A stretch of 64,000 bases of DNA from Actinomycetospora sp. NBRC 106375 (GTDB lineage: Bacteria; Actinomycetota; Actinomycetes; Mycobacteriales; Pseudonocardiaceae): contig NZ_BSTS01000016.1 in NCBI RefSeq assembly GCF_030269665.1, positions 83,818 through 147,817 of the forward strand, in the 5' to 3' direction. Below are positions 1 to 9,256 of the stretch, one piece after another. The position numbers were made by a program, and so were the translations under genes. The notes below the pieces were generated by a model. The model was given only the letters and a program-made list of their open reading frames with translations, was not told where the DNA came from and did no database searches. Position 1 is the stretch's first letter, and every line of letters begins with the position of its first letter.

Positions 1-2579
1 TCACTGCGACGATCTCGACCCCGCTCTACGGCAAGCTCTCGGACCAGTACGGGCGCAAGCCGTTCTTCCTCTTCGCGATCGGCACCTTCGTCCTCGGCTC
101 GGTGCTCTGCACGATCTCGACGTCGATGTACGAGCTCGCGGCGTTCCGCGCCGTGCAGGGCCTCGGCGCCGGCGGCCTCATGTCGCTGGCCCTGACGATC
201 ATCGGTGACATCGTCCCGCCGCGGGAGCGCGCCCGCTACCAGGGCTTCTTCCTCGCGGTGTTCGGCACGGCGAGCGTCATCGGCCCGGTGGTCGGCGGGT
301 TCCTCGCCGGCCAGAGCGAGATCCTCGGCATCACCGGCTGGCGCTGGGTCTTCCTCGTCAACGTCCCGATCGGCATCGTCGCCTTCGCGGTCGTCATGCG
401 GGTGCTCAACCTCCCGCACACCCGCCGTGAGCACCGCATCGACTTCCGGGGCGCGGTCGCCCTCGCCGTCGCCCTCGTGCCGCTGCTGATCATCGCCGAG
501 CAGGGCCGCGAGTGGGGCTGGGGCTCCGTCTCGGCGATCGTCTGCTACGTCATCGGCGCCGTCGGCCTCGTCGCGTTCTACCTGGCCGAGCGGTCCTACG
601 GCGAGGACGCGCTGCTGCCGCTGCGGCTCTTCCGCAACGGCGTGTTCAGCCTGACGTCGATCATCGCGGTGATCACCGGCATCGGCATGTTCGGCGGCAT
701 CGCGATCGTCCCGCAGTACCTGCAGATCGTCACCGGCGCGACCCCCACCGAGGCCGGCCTGCAGATGATCCCGCTGGTCGGCGGGATCATGACCGCCTCG
801 ATCATCTCGGGCCAGCTCACCAGCCGGACCGGCCGCTACAAGATCTTCCCGGTGATCGGCCTCGGGCTGATGACCGTCGGCATGCTGCTGTTCCATTTCC
901 TCCTGCACGCCGACACCCCGTACTGGGAGATCGCCGTGCTGATGGTCGTGTTCGGCCTCGGGCTCGGGAACTGCATGCAGACCCTCGTGCTCGCGGTACA
1001 GAACGCGGTGCCGGCCAAGGACATGGGTGTCGCGACGGCGTCGGCCACGTTCTTCCGGCAGATGGGCGGCACGCTCGGCGTGGCGGTCTTCCTCTCGGTG
1101 CTGTTCTCCACCGTCGGCGACAAGATCCGCGAGGCCTTCACCCAGATCGCCCCGACGCCCGCGTTCCAGGCGGCCGTGGCCGACCCGACGATCGCGGCGA
1201 ACCCGGCCAACCAGGTCGCGCTGAACCCGGCCGCCGGCGCGGTCCAGGTGGCGCAGGACTCCTCGGTGCTGCAGCGGATGGACGGGCGGCTCGCCGAGCC
1301 GTTCCTCGTCGGGTTCTCGAACGCGATGGACCTGGTCTTCCTCATCGCCGCGTGCATCATCGTCGTCGGCTTCGTGCTCGTGCTGTTCCTGCGGGAGGTC
1401 CCGCTGCGCACCCAGTCGGGCATCCAGGCCCGCGACGCCGAGGACACGAGCACGCCGACCGGCGCGGCCGTCGGCGGCGCCACCGCCGGCGCGGCCGCGC
1501 ACAACACGGTCAACGACGCGCCGCCCGTGCCCGCCGCCGACGGCGCGCGGTCCGGCGCGCACGGTCTGGCGGCGTCGACCGTCCCGATGGCCCCGATGCC
1601 CGCCGCCGCGCCCGGCCCCGCGTGGCAGGCCCGGCGGCCGGAGCCGGCCTGGGGCCCGCCGAGCACGGCCGACGCCGTCCGGCAGCCCGTCCGGCAGCCC
1701 GTCCGGCAGCCCCTGCGGCCCAGCCCGGCGCCGCGGGGGGCGGCCGGGCCGACGGTCCACGGCCGGGTCTCCGGCGTCGGTGGCAGCCCGGTCACGGCCG
1801 ACGACGAGGTGACGGTGTCGTTGCACGGTCTGGACGGCGCGCCGCTGCAGCGCACCGGCCTCGACCCGGACGGGGCGTTCGCCCTGCAGGCGCCGGCCTC
1901 GGGCACCTACGTGCTCATCGCCAGCTCGCCGCGACGGCGCCCGTTCGCCGAGCTCGTGAGCGTCGACGGCGTGCCTGTGCGTCGCGACGTCGCCCTGGCC
2001 CGGGTGGCGACGCTCGGCGGGCGGGTCGCGGAGGCCGACGGCACCCCCGTCGCCGGCGCGACCGTCACGGTCACCGACCCCGGCGGCGGTGTCGTCGCCG
2101 TGCGGCGCAGCGACGCCGACGGCGCCTGGGAGAGCGGGGAGTGCGAGCCGGGCAGCTACACGGTCACGGTGCTCGCGCCCGGCCGGTCGCCGCAGGCCGC
2201 CCGGGTCGTGGTCGGCGAGGACGGCGCCCGCCAGGACGTGACGGTGCCGCCTGCCCGGTACTCGCTCTCCGGGGCCGTGCGCGGGACCGGGGGGACGCCG
2301 GTGCCCGAGTCGCTGGTGGTGCTCGTGGGCCGTGACGGCGCGGTGGTCGCCTCGGCGGTCACCGGCCCGGACGGGCGGTTCCGTCTCGACGGCATCACCC
2401 CCGGGCGGCACATGCTCACCGCGAGCGGCTTCGCGCCGGTCACCGAGCAGGTCGTCGTCGACGGCACCGGACGCGACCTGGAGCTGACGGTGACCCCGCC
2501 CCGCCCGGCCACGCGCGAGGACGCCGACGGCGCGGGCGGACGCCACGAGGCGCCGGCCCACGAGGCGCTGACGCGCTGA
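1..2579 (+). CDS. MFS drug:H+ antiporter (DHA2/EmrB type) with C-terminal carboxypeptidase-regulatory-like repeats, 5' end outside window
   Basis: The reading frame is open from base 3, so the N-terminus lies outside the window; 858 residues are visible. It opens inside MFS motif A (GKLSDQYGRKP), followed by many hydrophobic helices to about base 1400, as in 14-helix DHA2 exporters. An Ala/Pro-rich linker follows, with a three-times repeated 12-base unit near 1677-1712. Three beta-sandwich repeats of about 83 residues (CarboxypepD_reg type) sit at about 1750-1999, 2000-2254 and 2257-2505; each has a 'G.V...G.PV..A.V.V' start and a 'D.DG.F.L....G.Y' core. DHA2 proteins normally have both ends in the cytoplasm, so the repeats would be intracellular. 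Substrate unknown. Confidence 0.85.
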   Translation, partial: TATISTPLYGKLSDQYGRKPFFLFAIGTFVLGSVLCTISTSMYELAAFRAVQGLGAGGLMSLALTIIGDIVPPRERARYQGFFLAVFGTASVIGPVVGGFLAGQSEILGITGWRWVFLVNVPIGIVAFAVVMRVLNLPHTRREHRIDFRGAVALAVALVPLLIIAEQGREWGWGSVSAIVCYVIGAVGLVAFYLAERSYGEDALLPLRLFRNGVFSLTSIIAVITGIGMFGGIAIVPQYLQIVTGATPTEAGLQMIPLVGGIMTASIISGQLTSRTGRYKIFPVIGLGLMTVGMLLFHFLLHADTPYWEIAVLMVVFGLGLGNCMQTLVLAVQNAVPAKDMGVATASATFFRQMGGTLGVAVFLSVLFSTVGDKIREAFTQIAPTPAFQAAVADPTIAANPANQVALNPAAGAVQVAQDSSVLQRMDGRLAEPFLVGFSNAMDLVFLIAACIIVVGFVLVLFLREVPLRTQSGIQARDAEDTSTPTGAAVGGATAGAAAHNTVNDAPPVPAADGARSGAHGLAASTVPMAPMPAAAPGPAWQARRPEPAWGPPSTADAVRQPVRQPVRQPLRPSPAPRGAAGPTVHGRVSGVGGSPVTADDEVTVSLHGLDGAPLQRTGLDPDGAFALQAPASGTYVLIASSPRRRPFAELVSVDGVPVRRDVALARVATLGGRVAEADGTPVAGATVTVTDPGGGVVAVRRSDADGAWESGECEPGSYTVTVLAPGRSPQAARVVVGEDGARQDVTVPPARYSLSGAVRGTGGTPVPESLVVLVGRDGAVVASAVTGPDGRFRLDGITPGRHMLTASGFAPVTEQVVVDGTGRDLELTVTPPRPATREDADGAGGRHEAPAHEALTR

Positions 2580-2592
2580 CGTCGAGGTGGGC

Positions 2593-2620
2593 GCTGCGGG
2601 TCGTCCCGACGACCCGCAGC
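2593..2620. terminator. Bidirectional hairpin terminator between MFS gene and ppa
   Basis: A perfect 12-bp stem (GCTGCGGGTCGT with its complement) around a CCCG loop lies between the two convergent stop codons. There is no T-tract, as usual in high-GC actinobacteria. Confidence 0.7.
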
Positions 2621-2641
2621 CTCACCCGGTCGGCCGGCCCC

Positions 2642-3130
2642 TCAGTGCCCGGCCTTCTCGCCGCGCTTCTTCGAGGCCTCGATCTCGTGCTCGGCGTCGG
2701 CGCGCCCGACCCACTGCGCGCCCTCGACGCTCTTGCCGGGCTCGAGGTCCTTGTAGACCTCGAAGAAGTGCTGGATCTCGAGGCGGTCGTACTCCGAGAG
2801 GTGGTGGATGTCCCGGAGGTGCTCCTGGCGCGGGTCGCCCGCCGGGACGCAGAGCACCTTGTCGTCGCCGCCGGCCTCGTCGGTCATGCGGAACATGCCG
2901 ATGGCGCGGGCGGACACCACGCAGCCCGGGAACGTCGGCTCCTGGATGAGGACCAGCGCGTCGAGCGGGTCGCCGTCCTGCCCGAGGGTGTTCTCGATGT
3001 AGCCGTAGTCGGCCGGGTACTGCGTGGCCGTGAAGAGGGTCCGGTCCAGGCGCAGCCGTCCGGAGGTGTGGTCCATCTCGTACTTGTTGCGGACCCCCTT
3101 GGGGATCTCGATCAGCACGTCGAACTCCAC
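2642..3130 (-). CDS. ppa: Inorganic pyrophosphatase (family I)
   Basis: Soluble Mg-dependent enzyme that hydrolyses pyrophosphate and so drives nucleic acid and aminoacyl-tRNA synthesis. The 162-residue product begins [12 protein letters not shown] and carries the active-site signature DGDPLD (D52, D54, D57) and a [11 protein letters not shown] stretch. Length and start match the mycobacterial enzyme. The GTG at 3130 is preferred over the open frame up to 3196 because family homology begins there and a GGTGA lies 8 bases upstream. Convergent with the MFS gene, divergent from dacB. Confidence 0.93.
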   Translation of the reverse strand: MEFDVLIEIPKGVRNKYEMDHTSGRLRLDRTLFTATQYPADYGYIENTLGQDGDPLDALVLIQEPTFPGCVVSARAIGMFRMTDEAGGDDKVLCVPAGDPRQEHLRDIHHLSEYDRLEIQHFFEVYKDLEPGKSVEGAQWVGRADAEHEIEASKKRGEKAGH

Positions 3131-3337
3131 GGTGCCGTTCACCGCTCCCTGTCTCGCTCGCTCGTCGGGGTCCCGCCGGACCGTGCGACCGTGCACGCCG
3201 GCGGCCCCGTGGGCCGGCCGAGAACCCTCGACCGGCCTCTAGTGTGGAGCACCGGCCGGGGTGACCCGGCACACGACGGCGGTGACCTCTCCCTCGTCCG
3301 GGTGAGGTGAACGGCAGGTGAGGAGGGGGTCCGCACC

Positions 3338-4804
3338 GTGAGCGGCGACGGTCAGCGCACGGACACCGGGTCGTCGTCCGCTGTTCGCCGGTGGACGCGC
3401 CGGGTGCTCGTGGTCGCCGTGGTCCTCGTCCTGATCGGCGGCCTCGGCGTCGGGCTCTCGCTCACCGCGCCGTCGGCGGCCCGCGCCGTCGGCCTGCCCA
3501 CCTGGCTCGTCGGCGGCGCCGCCGCGGACCCGCCCGACCCCGCGACGCCCCGGCTGCAGCTCGCGGCGGCCGGCGCCGACGCGCCCGTGCCGACGCAGGA
3601 CGGGCTCGCCACCGCCCTCGACGCCCGCGCCGCCGCGCTGGGCGACCTCACCGGCGCCGTCGTCGACCCCGCCACGAACACCACGCTCTGGCAGCGCAAG
3701 CCCGACGAGGGCCAGGTCCCGGCGTCGGTGACCAAGGTGCTCACCACGTCCGCCGCGCTGCTGCGGCTCGACCCGACGATGCGGTGGACGACGAGCGTGG
3801 TCGCCGGGCCGACGCCGGACTCGGTCGTGTTGGTCGGCGGCGGCGACCCCACGCTCTCGTCGCTACCCGCGCCCCAGCAGTCGGTCTACCCCGACGCCGC
3901 GCGCCTCGACGACCTCGTCGCCGCGGTGGACGCCGCCCGTGCCGGGCAGCCGCCGGTGCGGCACGTCTACGTCGACGTCTCGCGCTACGAGAACGGCGGC
4001 GGCAACGGGCAGGCGGCCGGCTGGGACCCCGTCGACATCGCCGGCGGCAACTTCGCGCCGATCGTCCCCGTGATGCTCGACGGCGGCCGGGTCGACCCGA
4101 CCGCCGTGGACGGCTCCCGCGTCGCCACCCCCGCCTCCGTCGCCGCCCGCGAGCTCGGCGTCCGCCTCACCCGCGGCGGGACGGCGCCGACCGTGACGAT
4201 CGGGAACGCGCCGCCCGGGGCGCCGGTGCTCGGCGAGGTCCGGTCGCCGCCGGTCACCGAGCTCGTGCGCACCGCCCTGCAGAACTCCGACAACGTGCTC
4301 GCCGAGGCGCTGGGCCGCGAGGTCGCGCGGACGGTCGGGGAGCCGACGACGTTCGAGGGCGCTGCCCGGGCCGTGACGCGGGTGCTGAACGACGCGCGGA
4401 TCCCCACCACCGGCGTCGCGCTCTCCGACACCAGCGGGCTCTCGGTGAACGACCGCATCCCGGCCGGCGTCCTGGCGAACGTCCTGGCGCCCGCCGCGGC
4501 GCCGACCGGCCCCGACCCGCGCACCGCGACCCTGCGGCCCCTGCTCGACGGGCTGCCCGTGGCCGGGGGTGGCGGCACCCTCGCCGAGCGCTACCTCCCG
4601 GGCTCGGCGTCCGCCGACGGCCGGGGCTGGGTCCGGGCCAAGACCGGCACGCTCACCGCGGCCAACGCGCTGGCCGGCATCGTCGGCACCGAGGACGGGC
4701 GCACGCTCGTGTTCGCCTTCATGAGCAACGGCGCCGCACCGGGCACCGCGCCGCCGGGGCTCGACGCCCTGGCCACCTCGCTGCACGAGTGCGGGTGCCG
4801 CTGA
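3338..4804 (+). CDS. dacB: D-alanyl-D-alanine carboxypeptidase/endopeptidase (PBP4, peptidase S13)
   Basis: Trims or cuts peptidoglycan peptides outside the membrane. The 488-residue protein has one N-terminal hydrophobic anchor (about 22-44) and then the three penicillin-binding motifs in order: SVTK (catalytic S130, K133), SDN (317-319) and KTG (435-437). GTG start with a GAGGAGGGGG ribosome site about nine bases upstream. Orthologous position to Rv3627c, between ppa and the metalloprotease gene. Ala/Pro-rich linker 50-90 is probably unstructured. Confidence 0.93.
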   Translation: MSGDGQRTDTGSSSAVRRWTRRVLVVAVVLVLIGGLGVGLSLTAPSAARAVGLPTWLVGGAAADPPDPATPRLQLAAAGADAPVPTQDGLATALDARAAALGDLTGAVVDPATNTTLWQRKPDEGQVPASVTKVLTTSAALLRLDPTMRWTTSVVAGPTPDSVVLVGGGDPTLSSLPAPQQSVYPDAARLDDLVAAVDAARAGQPPVRHVYVDVSRYENGGGNGQAAGWDPVDIAGGNFAPIVPVMLDGGRVDPTAVDGSRVATPASVAARELGVRLTRGGTAPTVTIGNAPPGAPVLGEVRSPPVTELVRTALQNSDNVLAEALGREVARTVGEPTTFEGAARAVTRVLNDARIPTTGVALSDTSGLSVNDRIPAGVLANVLAPAAAPTGPDPRTATLRPLLDGLPVAGGGGTLAERYLPGSASADGRGWVRAKTGTLTAANALAGIVGTEDGRTLVFAFMSNGAAPGTAPPGLDALATSLHECGCR

Positions 4805-4822
4805 GCGCCCGCTCACCACACG

Positions 4823-4828
4823 TACGGT
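4823..4828 (+). promoter_or_regulatory. -10 box, leaderless start of the metalloprotease gene
   Basis: TACGGT ends six bases before the GTG at 4835; this spacing puts the transcription start on or next to the start codon. Confidence 0.45.
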
Positions 4829-4834
4829 GGAGTG

Positions 4835-5914
4835 GTGGCCGTCGAAGTGACTTCCGCCGCCCCCCGTGGCGCGGGCATGCCCGTCGACTGGGACCTCGCC
4901 GCCGGCACCGGGGCCCGCCTCGTGCCCGCCGGGCCCGCGGTCACCCCCGCGCAGGCCGCCACCGAGGTGGCCCGCCTGCGCGACGGCGCCCGGGTCTCCG
5001 AGCAGCACGTCCGCGCCCTCACCGGGCTCGGCGCCGGGCTGCCGGTGCCGGAGGCGGACGTCGTCGACCGGCCCGACTGGATCCGCTCCGCGGTCGACGG
5101 GATCGCCGCGCTGCTCGACGACGCGCCCGTGCCCCGCCCGCCGGACGGCCTCGTCGGCGACGCCGTCGGCCGCGTCACGCGCTCGGCCGCCGGCATCCAG
5201 ATGGGCACGCTGCTGGCGTTCCTCGGCAGCCGGGTGCTCGGCCAGTACGACCCGTTCGGCGGCCCCGAACGCGCGGGCCGTCTCCTGCTCGTCGCGCCCA
5301 ACGTCGTGGCCGCGCGGCAGGCGCTGGACGTCGACGCCGACGACTTCGCGCTGTGGGTCTGCCTGCACGAGGCCACCCACCGGCTCCAGTTCACCGCCGT
5401 GCCCTGGCTGCGCGACCACTTCCGCACCGAGGTGGCCGCCTTCGCCGGCGGGTTCGACCGCTCGGCCTCCGGCGCGGTCGACCGCCTGCCCGAGATCGTC
5501 AAGGCCGTGCGCCGCGACCCGCCGCGCGACGGGCTGGCGCTGGTCGAGATGTTCCAGGGCGCCGAGCAGCGGGCCGTGCTCGACCGCCTGCTCGCCCTGA
5601 CCACGCTGCTCGAGGGCCACGCGGAGCACGTCATGGACGCGGTCGGGCCAGCCGTCGTCCCGACGGTCGCCACCATCCGCGCGCGCTTCACCACCCGGCG
5701 CCGCGGCGGGAGCGTCCTCGACCGCCTGCTGCGCACGCTGCTCGGCGTCGACGCGAAGATCCGCCAGTACGAGCAGGGGCGCGTGTTCGTCGACCACGTC
5801 GTCGACCAGGTCGGACTGTCCGGCCTCAACGCCGTGTGGACCGCGCCGGAGACGCTGCCGCTGCGCGCCGAGATCACCGACCCGGACGCCTGGCTGCGCC
5901 GCGTCCACGCCTGA
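4835..5914 (+). CDS. Zinc-dependent metalloprotease-like protein (DUF2342, Rv3626c family)
   Basis: About 359 residues with a single HEATH (HExxH) zinc motif near 178-182 in a mostly helical protein lacking a signal peptide. The family has been labelled 'coenzyme F420 biosynthesis-associated' by co-occurrence, but its substrate is unknown. It sits between dacB and tilS as in mycobacteria. Two in-frame GTG codons (4832, 4835) are possible; 4835 is chosen because of its distance from the TACGGT box. The stop is 13 bases before tilS, so the two are probably cotranscribed. Confidence 0.8.
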   Translation: MAVEVTSAAPRGAGMPVDWDLAAGTGARLVPAGPAVTPAQAATEVARLRDGARVSEQHVRALTGLGAGLPVPEADVVDRPDWIRSAVDGIAALLDDAPVPRPPDGLVGDAVGRVTRSAAGIQMGTLLAFLGSRVLGQYDPFGGPERAGRLLLVAPNVVAARQALDVDADDFALWVCLHEATHRLQFTAVPWLRDHFRTEVAAFAGGFDRSASGAVDRLPEIVKAVRRDPPRDGLALVEMFQGAEQRAVLDRLLALTTLLEGHAEHVMDAVGPAVVPTVATIRARFTTRRRGGSVLDRLLRTLLGVDAKIRQYEQGRVFVDHVVDQVGLSGLNAVWTAPETLPLRAEITDPDAWLRRVHA

Positions 5915-5927
5915 CCCGAGCCGGCCC

Positions 5928-6944
5928 GTGCGCGCGCCCGACCCCGTCGCCGAGGTTCGCCGGGCGGTGCGCGAGGTCCTGGTCGATGCAGCGAACGGGT
6001 ATCTCGCTGCTTCTAGGCGTACGAAGTCCCCGTTGATCATCGCCTGTTCCGGCGGCGCGGACTCCCTCGCGCTGGCCGCGGCAGCGGTACACGTCGCGGA
6101 CGGCCCGGTGCACGGGGTCGTCGTCGACCACCGGCTCCAGGACGGTTCGGGGGAGCGGGCGGAGCGGGCGGCGGCGCAGCTGCGGGATCTCGGCGCGGCG
6201 TCCGCGGACGTCGTCGGCGTCGACGTCGGGACCGACGGCGGGCCGGAGGCCGCGGCCCGGACGGCGCGCTACGACGCCCTGCGCGCGGCGTCGCGGGCGC
6301 GTGACGACGCCCCGGTGCTGCTCGGACACACCCTCGACGACCAGGCCGAGACCGTGCTCCTGGGTCTGGGCCGCGGGTCGGGCGCGCGGTCGCTGGCCGG
6401 GATGGCGGCGTGGGACCCGCCGTGGTGCCGCCCGCTGCTCGGCGTCCGTCGCGCGACGACGCGGGCCGCGTGCGCCGCCGCGCACCTCACCCCGTGGGAC
6501 GACCCCCACAACGAGGACCCACGGTTCACGCGGGTGCGGCTGCGCCGCGAGGTGCTGCCCCTGTTGGAGGAGGTCCTCGCCGGCGGTGTCGCGCCCGCGC
6601 TGGCCCGCACCGCGGCGCAGCTGGCCGACGACGACGCCGCGCTCTCGGCGCTCGCGAGCGTGCGCCTGGACACACTGGTCGACGCCGCGGGCGGGCTCGA
6701 CGCCGTCGCGCTCGTCACGGATCCGCCCGCGATCCGGCGTCGCGTGCTGCGGGCGTGGCTGGTGGGACGTGGGGTGCCGGAATTGTCCGATGCCCACCTG
6801 CGCGCCGTGGACGGGCTCGTCGCCGCCTGGCGGGGGCAGGGCGCTCCGCCACTTCCCGGCGGGTTGGAGGTCGTCCGGGCGCATGGGAAGCTGCACACGC
6901 TCCGGGCCCGCGGCCCGGCGCGACCCCTGCCACCCCACCGGTGA
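5928..6944 (+). CDS. tilS: tRNA(Ile) lysidine synthase
   Basis: Converts the wobble cytidine of tRNA-Ile(CAU) to lysidine using ATP and lysine; essential for AUA decoding. 338 residues, GTG start. The PP-loop SGGADS is at 41-46, followed by an '[19 protein letters not shown]' region and a C-terminal substrate-binding part. Oddity: residues 21-38, just before the PP-loop, are encoded by a 52-bp palindromic repeat that also occurs twice between other genes of this window. The frame stays open through it, so the gene looks functional. Followed closely by hpt, as in many Gram-positives. Confidence 0.9.
   Translation: MRAPDPVAEVRRAVREVLVDAANGYLAASRRTKSPLIIACSGGADSLALAAAAVHVADGPVHGVVVDHRLQDGSGERAERAAAQLRDLGAASADVVGVDVGTDGGPEAAARTARYDALRAASRARDDAPVLLGHTLDDQAETVLLGLGRGSGARSLAGMAAWDPPWCRPLLGVRRATTRAACAAAHLTPWDDPHNEDPRFTRVRLRREVLPLLEEVLAGGVAPALARTAAQLADDDAALSALASVRLDTLVDAAGGLDAVALVTDPPAIRRRVLRAWLVGRGVPELSDAHLRAVDGLVAAWRGQGAPPLPGGLEVVRAHGKLHTLRARGPARPLPPHR
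5988..6039 (+). repeat. Palindromic repeat A, copy 1, inside tilS
   Basis: Starts GCAGCGAACGGGTATCTCGC and ends CCCCGTTGATCA. A 7-bp inverted repeat (GCAGCGA/TCGCTGC) forms the 5' half. It is identical to copy 2 (39196-39247) at 47 of 52 bases by eye, including the first 27 and last 13. Confidence 0.85.
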
Positions 6945-6958
6945 GGAGCACCGCAACG

Positions 6959-7504
6959 GTGTACGACGGCGACATCGCGTCCGTACTGATCACCGAGGAG
7001 CAGCTCCAGGGCAAGATCGCCGAGCTCGCCGCGCAGATCGCCGACGACTACGGCGAGAGCGACCAGGACCTCGTCCTCGTCGGCGTCCTCAAGGGCGCGG
7101 TGATGTTCATGACGGACCTCGCCCGCCGGCTCCCGATGCCCACGCAGCTCGAGTTCATGGCGGTGAGCTCGTACGGGTCGTCGACGTCGTCCTCGGGGGT
7201 CGTGCGCATCCTCAAGGACCTCGACCGCGACATCTCCGGACGTCGCGTGCTCATCGTCGAGGACATCATCGACTCCGGACTCACCCTGTCCTGGCTGCGC
7301 AAGAACCTGGAGTCGCGCGGGCCGGCCTCCCTCGAGGTCGTCACGCTCCTGCGCAAGCCCGAGGCGGCCAAGCTCGACGTGGACGTCGCCTACGTCGGCT
7401 TCGACATCCCGAACGAGTTCGTCGTCGGCTTCGGCCTCGACTACGCCGAGCGTTACCGCGACCTGCCCTACATCGGGACGCTCGACCCGCGCGTCTACGC
7501 GTGA
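6959..7504 (+). CDS. hpt: Hypoxanthine phosphoribosyltransferase
   Basis: Purine salvage: hypoxanthine or guanine plus PRPP gives IMP or GMP. 181 residues, with the PRPP-binding signature [13 protein letters not shown] (97-109) and the flexible-loop sequence [11 protein letters not shown] (70-80). The GTG at 6959 is preferred: a GAGGAG lies about ten bases upstream, in the end of tilS. An in-frame GTG at 6941 overlapping the tilS stop would add six residues and cannot be excluded. Order tilS-hpt-(ftsH) is conserved, but here a transporter operon separates hpt from ftsH. Confidence 0.93.
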   Translation: MYDGDIASVLITEEQLQGKIAELAAQIADDYGESDQDLVLVGVLKGAVMFMTDLARRLPMPTQLEFMAVSSYGSSTSSSGVVRILKDLDRDISGRRVLIVEDIIDSGLTLSWLRKNLESRGPASLEVVTLLRKPEAAKLDVDVAYVGFDIPNEFVVGFGLDYAERYRDLPYIGTLDPRVYA

Positions 7505-7563
7505 TCACTGAACGATCACTCATCTGACACGGCCCCGGGCGCAGCGGCCGAGTGAGGTGCCGC

Positions 7564-7569
7564 TACCGT
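7564..7569 (+). promoter_or_regulatory. -10 box, leaderless start of the adaptor gene
   Basis: TACCGT ends seven bases before the ATG at 7577. No ribosome site is visible before that ATG. Confidence 0.5.
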
Positions 7570-7576
7570 CCGCCAC

Positions 7577-9256
7577 ATGGCCGGTGCGCGTCGCTCTCTG
7601 TGGCTCGTCAACGGGCTGATCGTGCTGGTCGTGCTGCTCGCGGCCGGTGGGACGGTGTACGCCCTGACGGGCAGCGGCGGCACCGCCGACCAAGGGCTGC
7701 GCACGACCCCGGTGGGACGCGGCACGGTCACCCAGACCGTGACGGCCTCCGGTGCGGTCACCAGCGCGCGCGGCTCCACGCTGAACTTCGCGAGCAGCGG
7801 TCGGGTCGAGGACGTCCGTGTCAAGCTCGGCGACACCGTCACGGCGGGCGAGATCGTCGCGACCCTCGATCCGGAGTACGCCGACGCCAACCTCGACGCC
7901 GCCCGGGCGCAGCGGGATTCCGCGCGCCAGCAGTTGGCCGATGCGCGCGAGGCGCGGGACAACCCGACGACGACCGCCGCAACCCAGGCGCCGGCCGCGG
8001 GGGCGCAGGCGGGAGGGACGACGGGCACGGCGACGGGGAACCAGCCGGGTGCCGTCACGCAGCCTGGAGCGGCGCAGCCTGCCCAGCCGGCCGCGCCGGC
8101 ACAGCCGGGCCAGGCGCAGCCTGCACCAGGCCAGTCCCAGCCGCACCCGGCCCAACAACAGCCCCAGCAACAGGGCGCGCCGCTCGTCGAGATCAACAGG
8201 TTCTCCTCCGGCGCGGCCGCCCAGCCCCAGGCCGCCGATCCCACGCCGACGCCCACGCCCGGAGCCGGCTCCGGATCGACGGGCACGAGCGGCGGTTCCG
8301 CGGGCGCGGGTGGCGGCGCCGCGACGACGCCCGAGGGCCAGGTGGCCTCCGCCGAGGCGTCGCTCGCGCAAGCCGAGGCGTCGGTCATCCAGGCCGAGCA
8401 GTCGGCGGAGAACCTCGAGCTCTCGTCGCCGCAGGACGGCACGGTGGTCAGTCTCGACATCGGTCCGGGGCAGCTGGTGCCCGCCGGCGGCACGACGAGC
8501 AGTTCGACGACGTCGGGCAACCCGACCGGCGGCACGCTCCCCGACGGCACCGCCGCGGGCGGGGGCGCCGCCGCCTCGAGCGGCGCGAGCGGCGGCTCCG
8601 CGGCGTCGTCCGGTGCGGCCGCGGGCGGCGGCTCGGGCGCGGCGTCGGGCGGCGGGACGACCGTCACCGGCACGCCGACGACGCCCGCCGCGATGACTGT
8701 GCTCGACCTCTCGTCGCTGCAGATCCGCGCCGACGTGCCCGAGCTCGACGTGGGGCGCCTCGCCGCCGGCCAGGCGGTGGCCGTGTCGGTCAACGCGCTG
8801 CCGGGGCAGTCGCTCCCGGGTGTCGTGAGCAGCGTCGACCTCCTGCCCGGGACGGGGACGTCCGTGCAGTACGGCACGAACGTCGCCCTCACGGGGCTCC
8901 CGCCGAACCTCCGTCCCGGGATGTCGGCGAGCGTGGCGGTCGACGTGGCCCAGGCTCCGAACGTGCTGTTCCTGCCGTCGGCGGCCATCACGCCGACCGG
9001 CGGCGCGGGCGCGACGTCGGGCACCGTGCAGGTCCTCGGTCCCGACGGCGTCCCCCAGGCCCGGACGGTCGGGCTGGGCCTGAGCTCGGACACCACCACG
9101 GAGATCCGCTCCGGGCTCGCGCCCGGCGAGCTCGTCGTGCTGCCCGGCGCGACCGCGGAGATCGTCCCGGGGCAGGGCCCGCCGGGCCAGCAGCGCAACG
9201 GCGGCAACGGCGGCAACGGCGGCGGGAACCGCTCCGGGGGCGGCGGCGGCGGATGA
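7577..9256 (+). CDS. Periplasmic-adaptor-like protein (HlyD/MacA family) of a MacAB-type ABC exporter
   Basis: 559 residues: N-terminal membrane anchor (about 8-30), a lipoyl-like half (about 55-100, 'GRVEDVRVKLGDTVTAGEIVATLD'), a helical segment, then the second lipoyl half ('LSSPQDGTVVSLDIGPGQLV') and a beta-barrel/membrane-proximal part to the end. The usual long coiled-coil hairpin is largely replaced by a Pro/Gln/Ala-rich stretch (about 130-245), and a second Gly/Ser-rich insert follows the lipoyl half (about 310-370). The C-terminus is Gly/Asn-rich. The stop overlaps the ATPase start (ATGA). Probably couples substrate capture outside the membrane to the exporter; substrate unknown. Confidence 0.8.
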   Translation: MAGARRSLWLVNGLIVLVVLLAAGGTVYALTGSGGTADQGLRTTPVGRGTVTQTVTASGAVTSARGSTLNFASSGRVEDVRVKLGDTVTAGEIVATLDPEYADANLDAARAQRDSARQQLADAREARDNPTTTAATQAPAAGAQAGGTTGTATGNQPGAVTQPGAAQPAQPAAPAQPGQAQPAPGQSQPHPAQQQPQQQGAPLVEINRFSSGAAAQPQAADPTPTPTPGAGSGSTGTSGGSAGAGGGAATTPEGQVASAEASLAQAEASVIQAEQSAENLELSSPQDGTVVSLDIGPGQLVPAGGTTSSSTTSGNPTGGTLPDGTAAGGGAAASSGASGGSAASSGAAAGGGSGAASGGGTTVTGTPTTPAAMTVLDLSSLQIRADVPELDVGRLAAGQAVAVSVNALPGQSLPGVVSSVDLLPGTGTSVQYGTNVALTGLPPNLRPGMSASVAVDVAQAPNVLFLPSAAITPTGGAGATSGTVQVLGPDGVPQARTVGLGLSSDTTTEIRSGLAPGELVVLPGATAEIVPGQGPPGQQRNGGNGGNGGGNRSGGGGGG

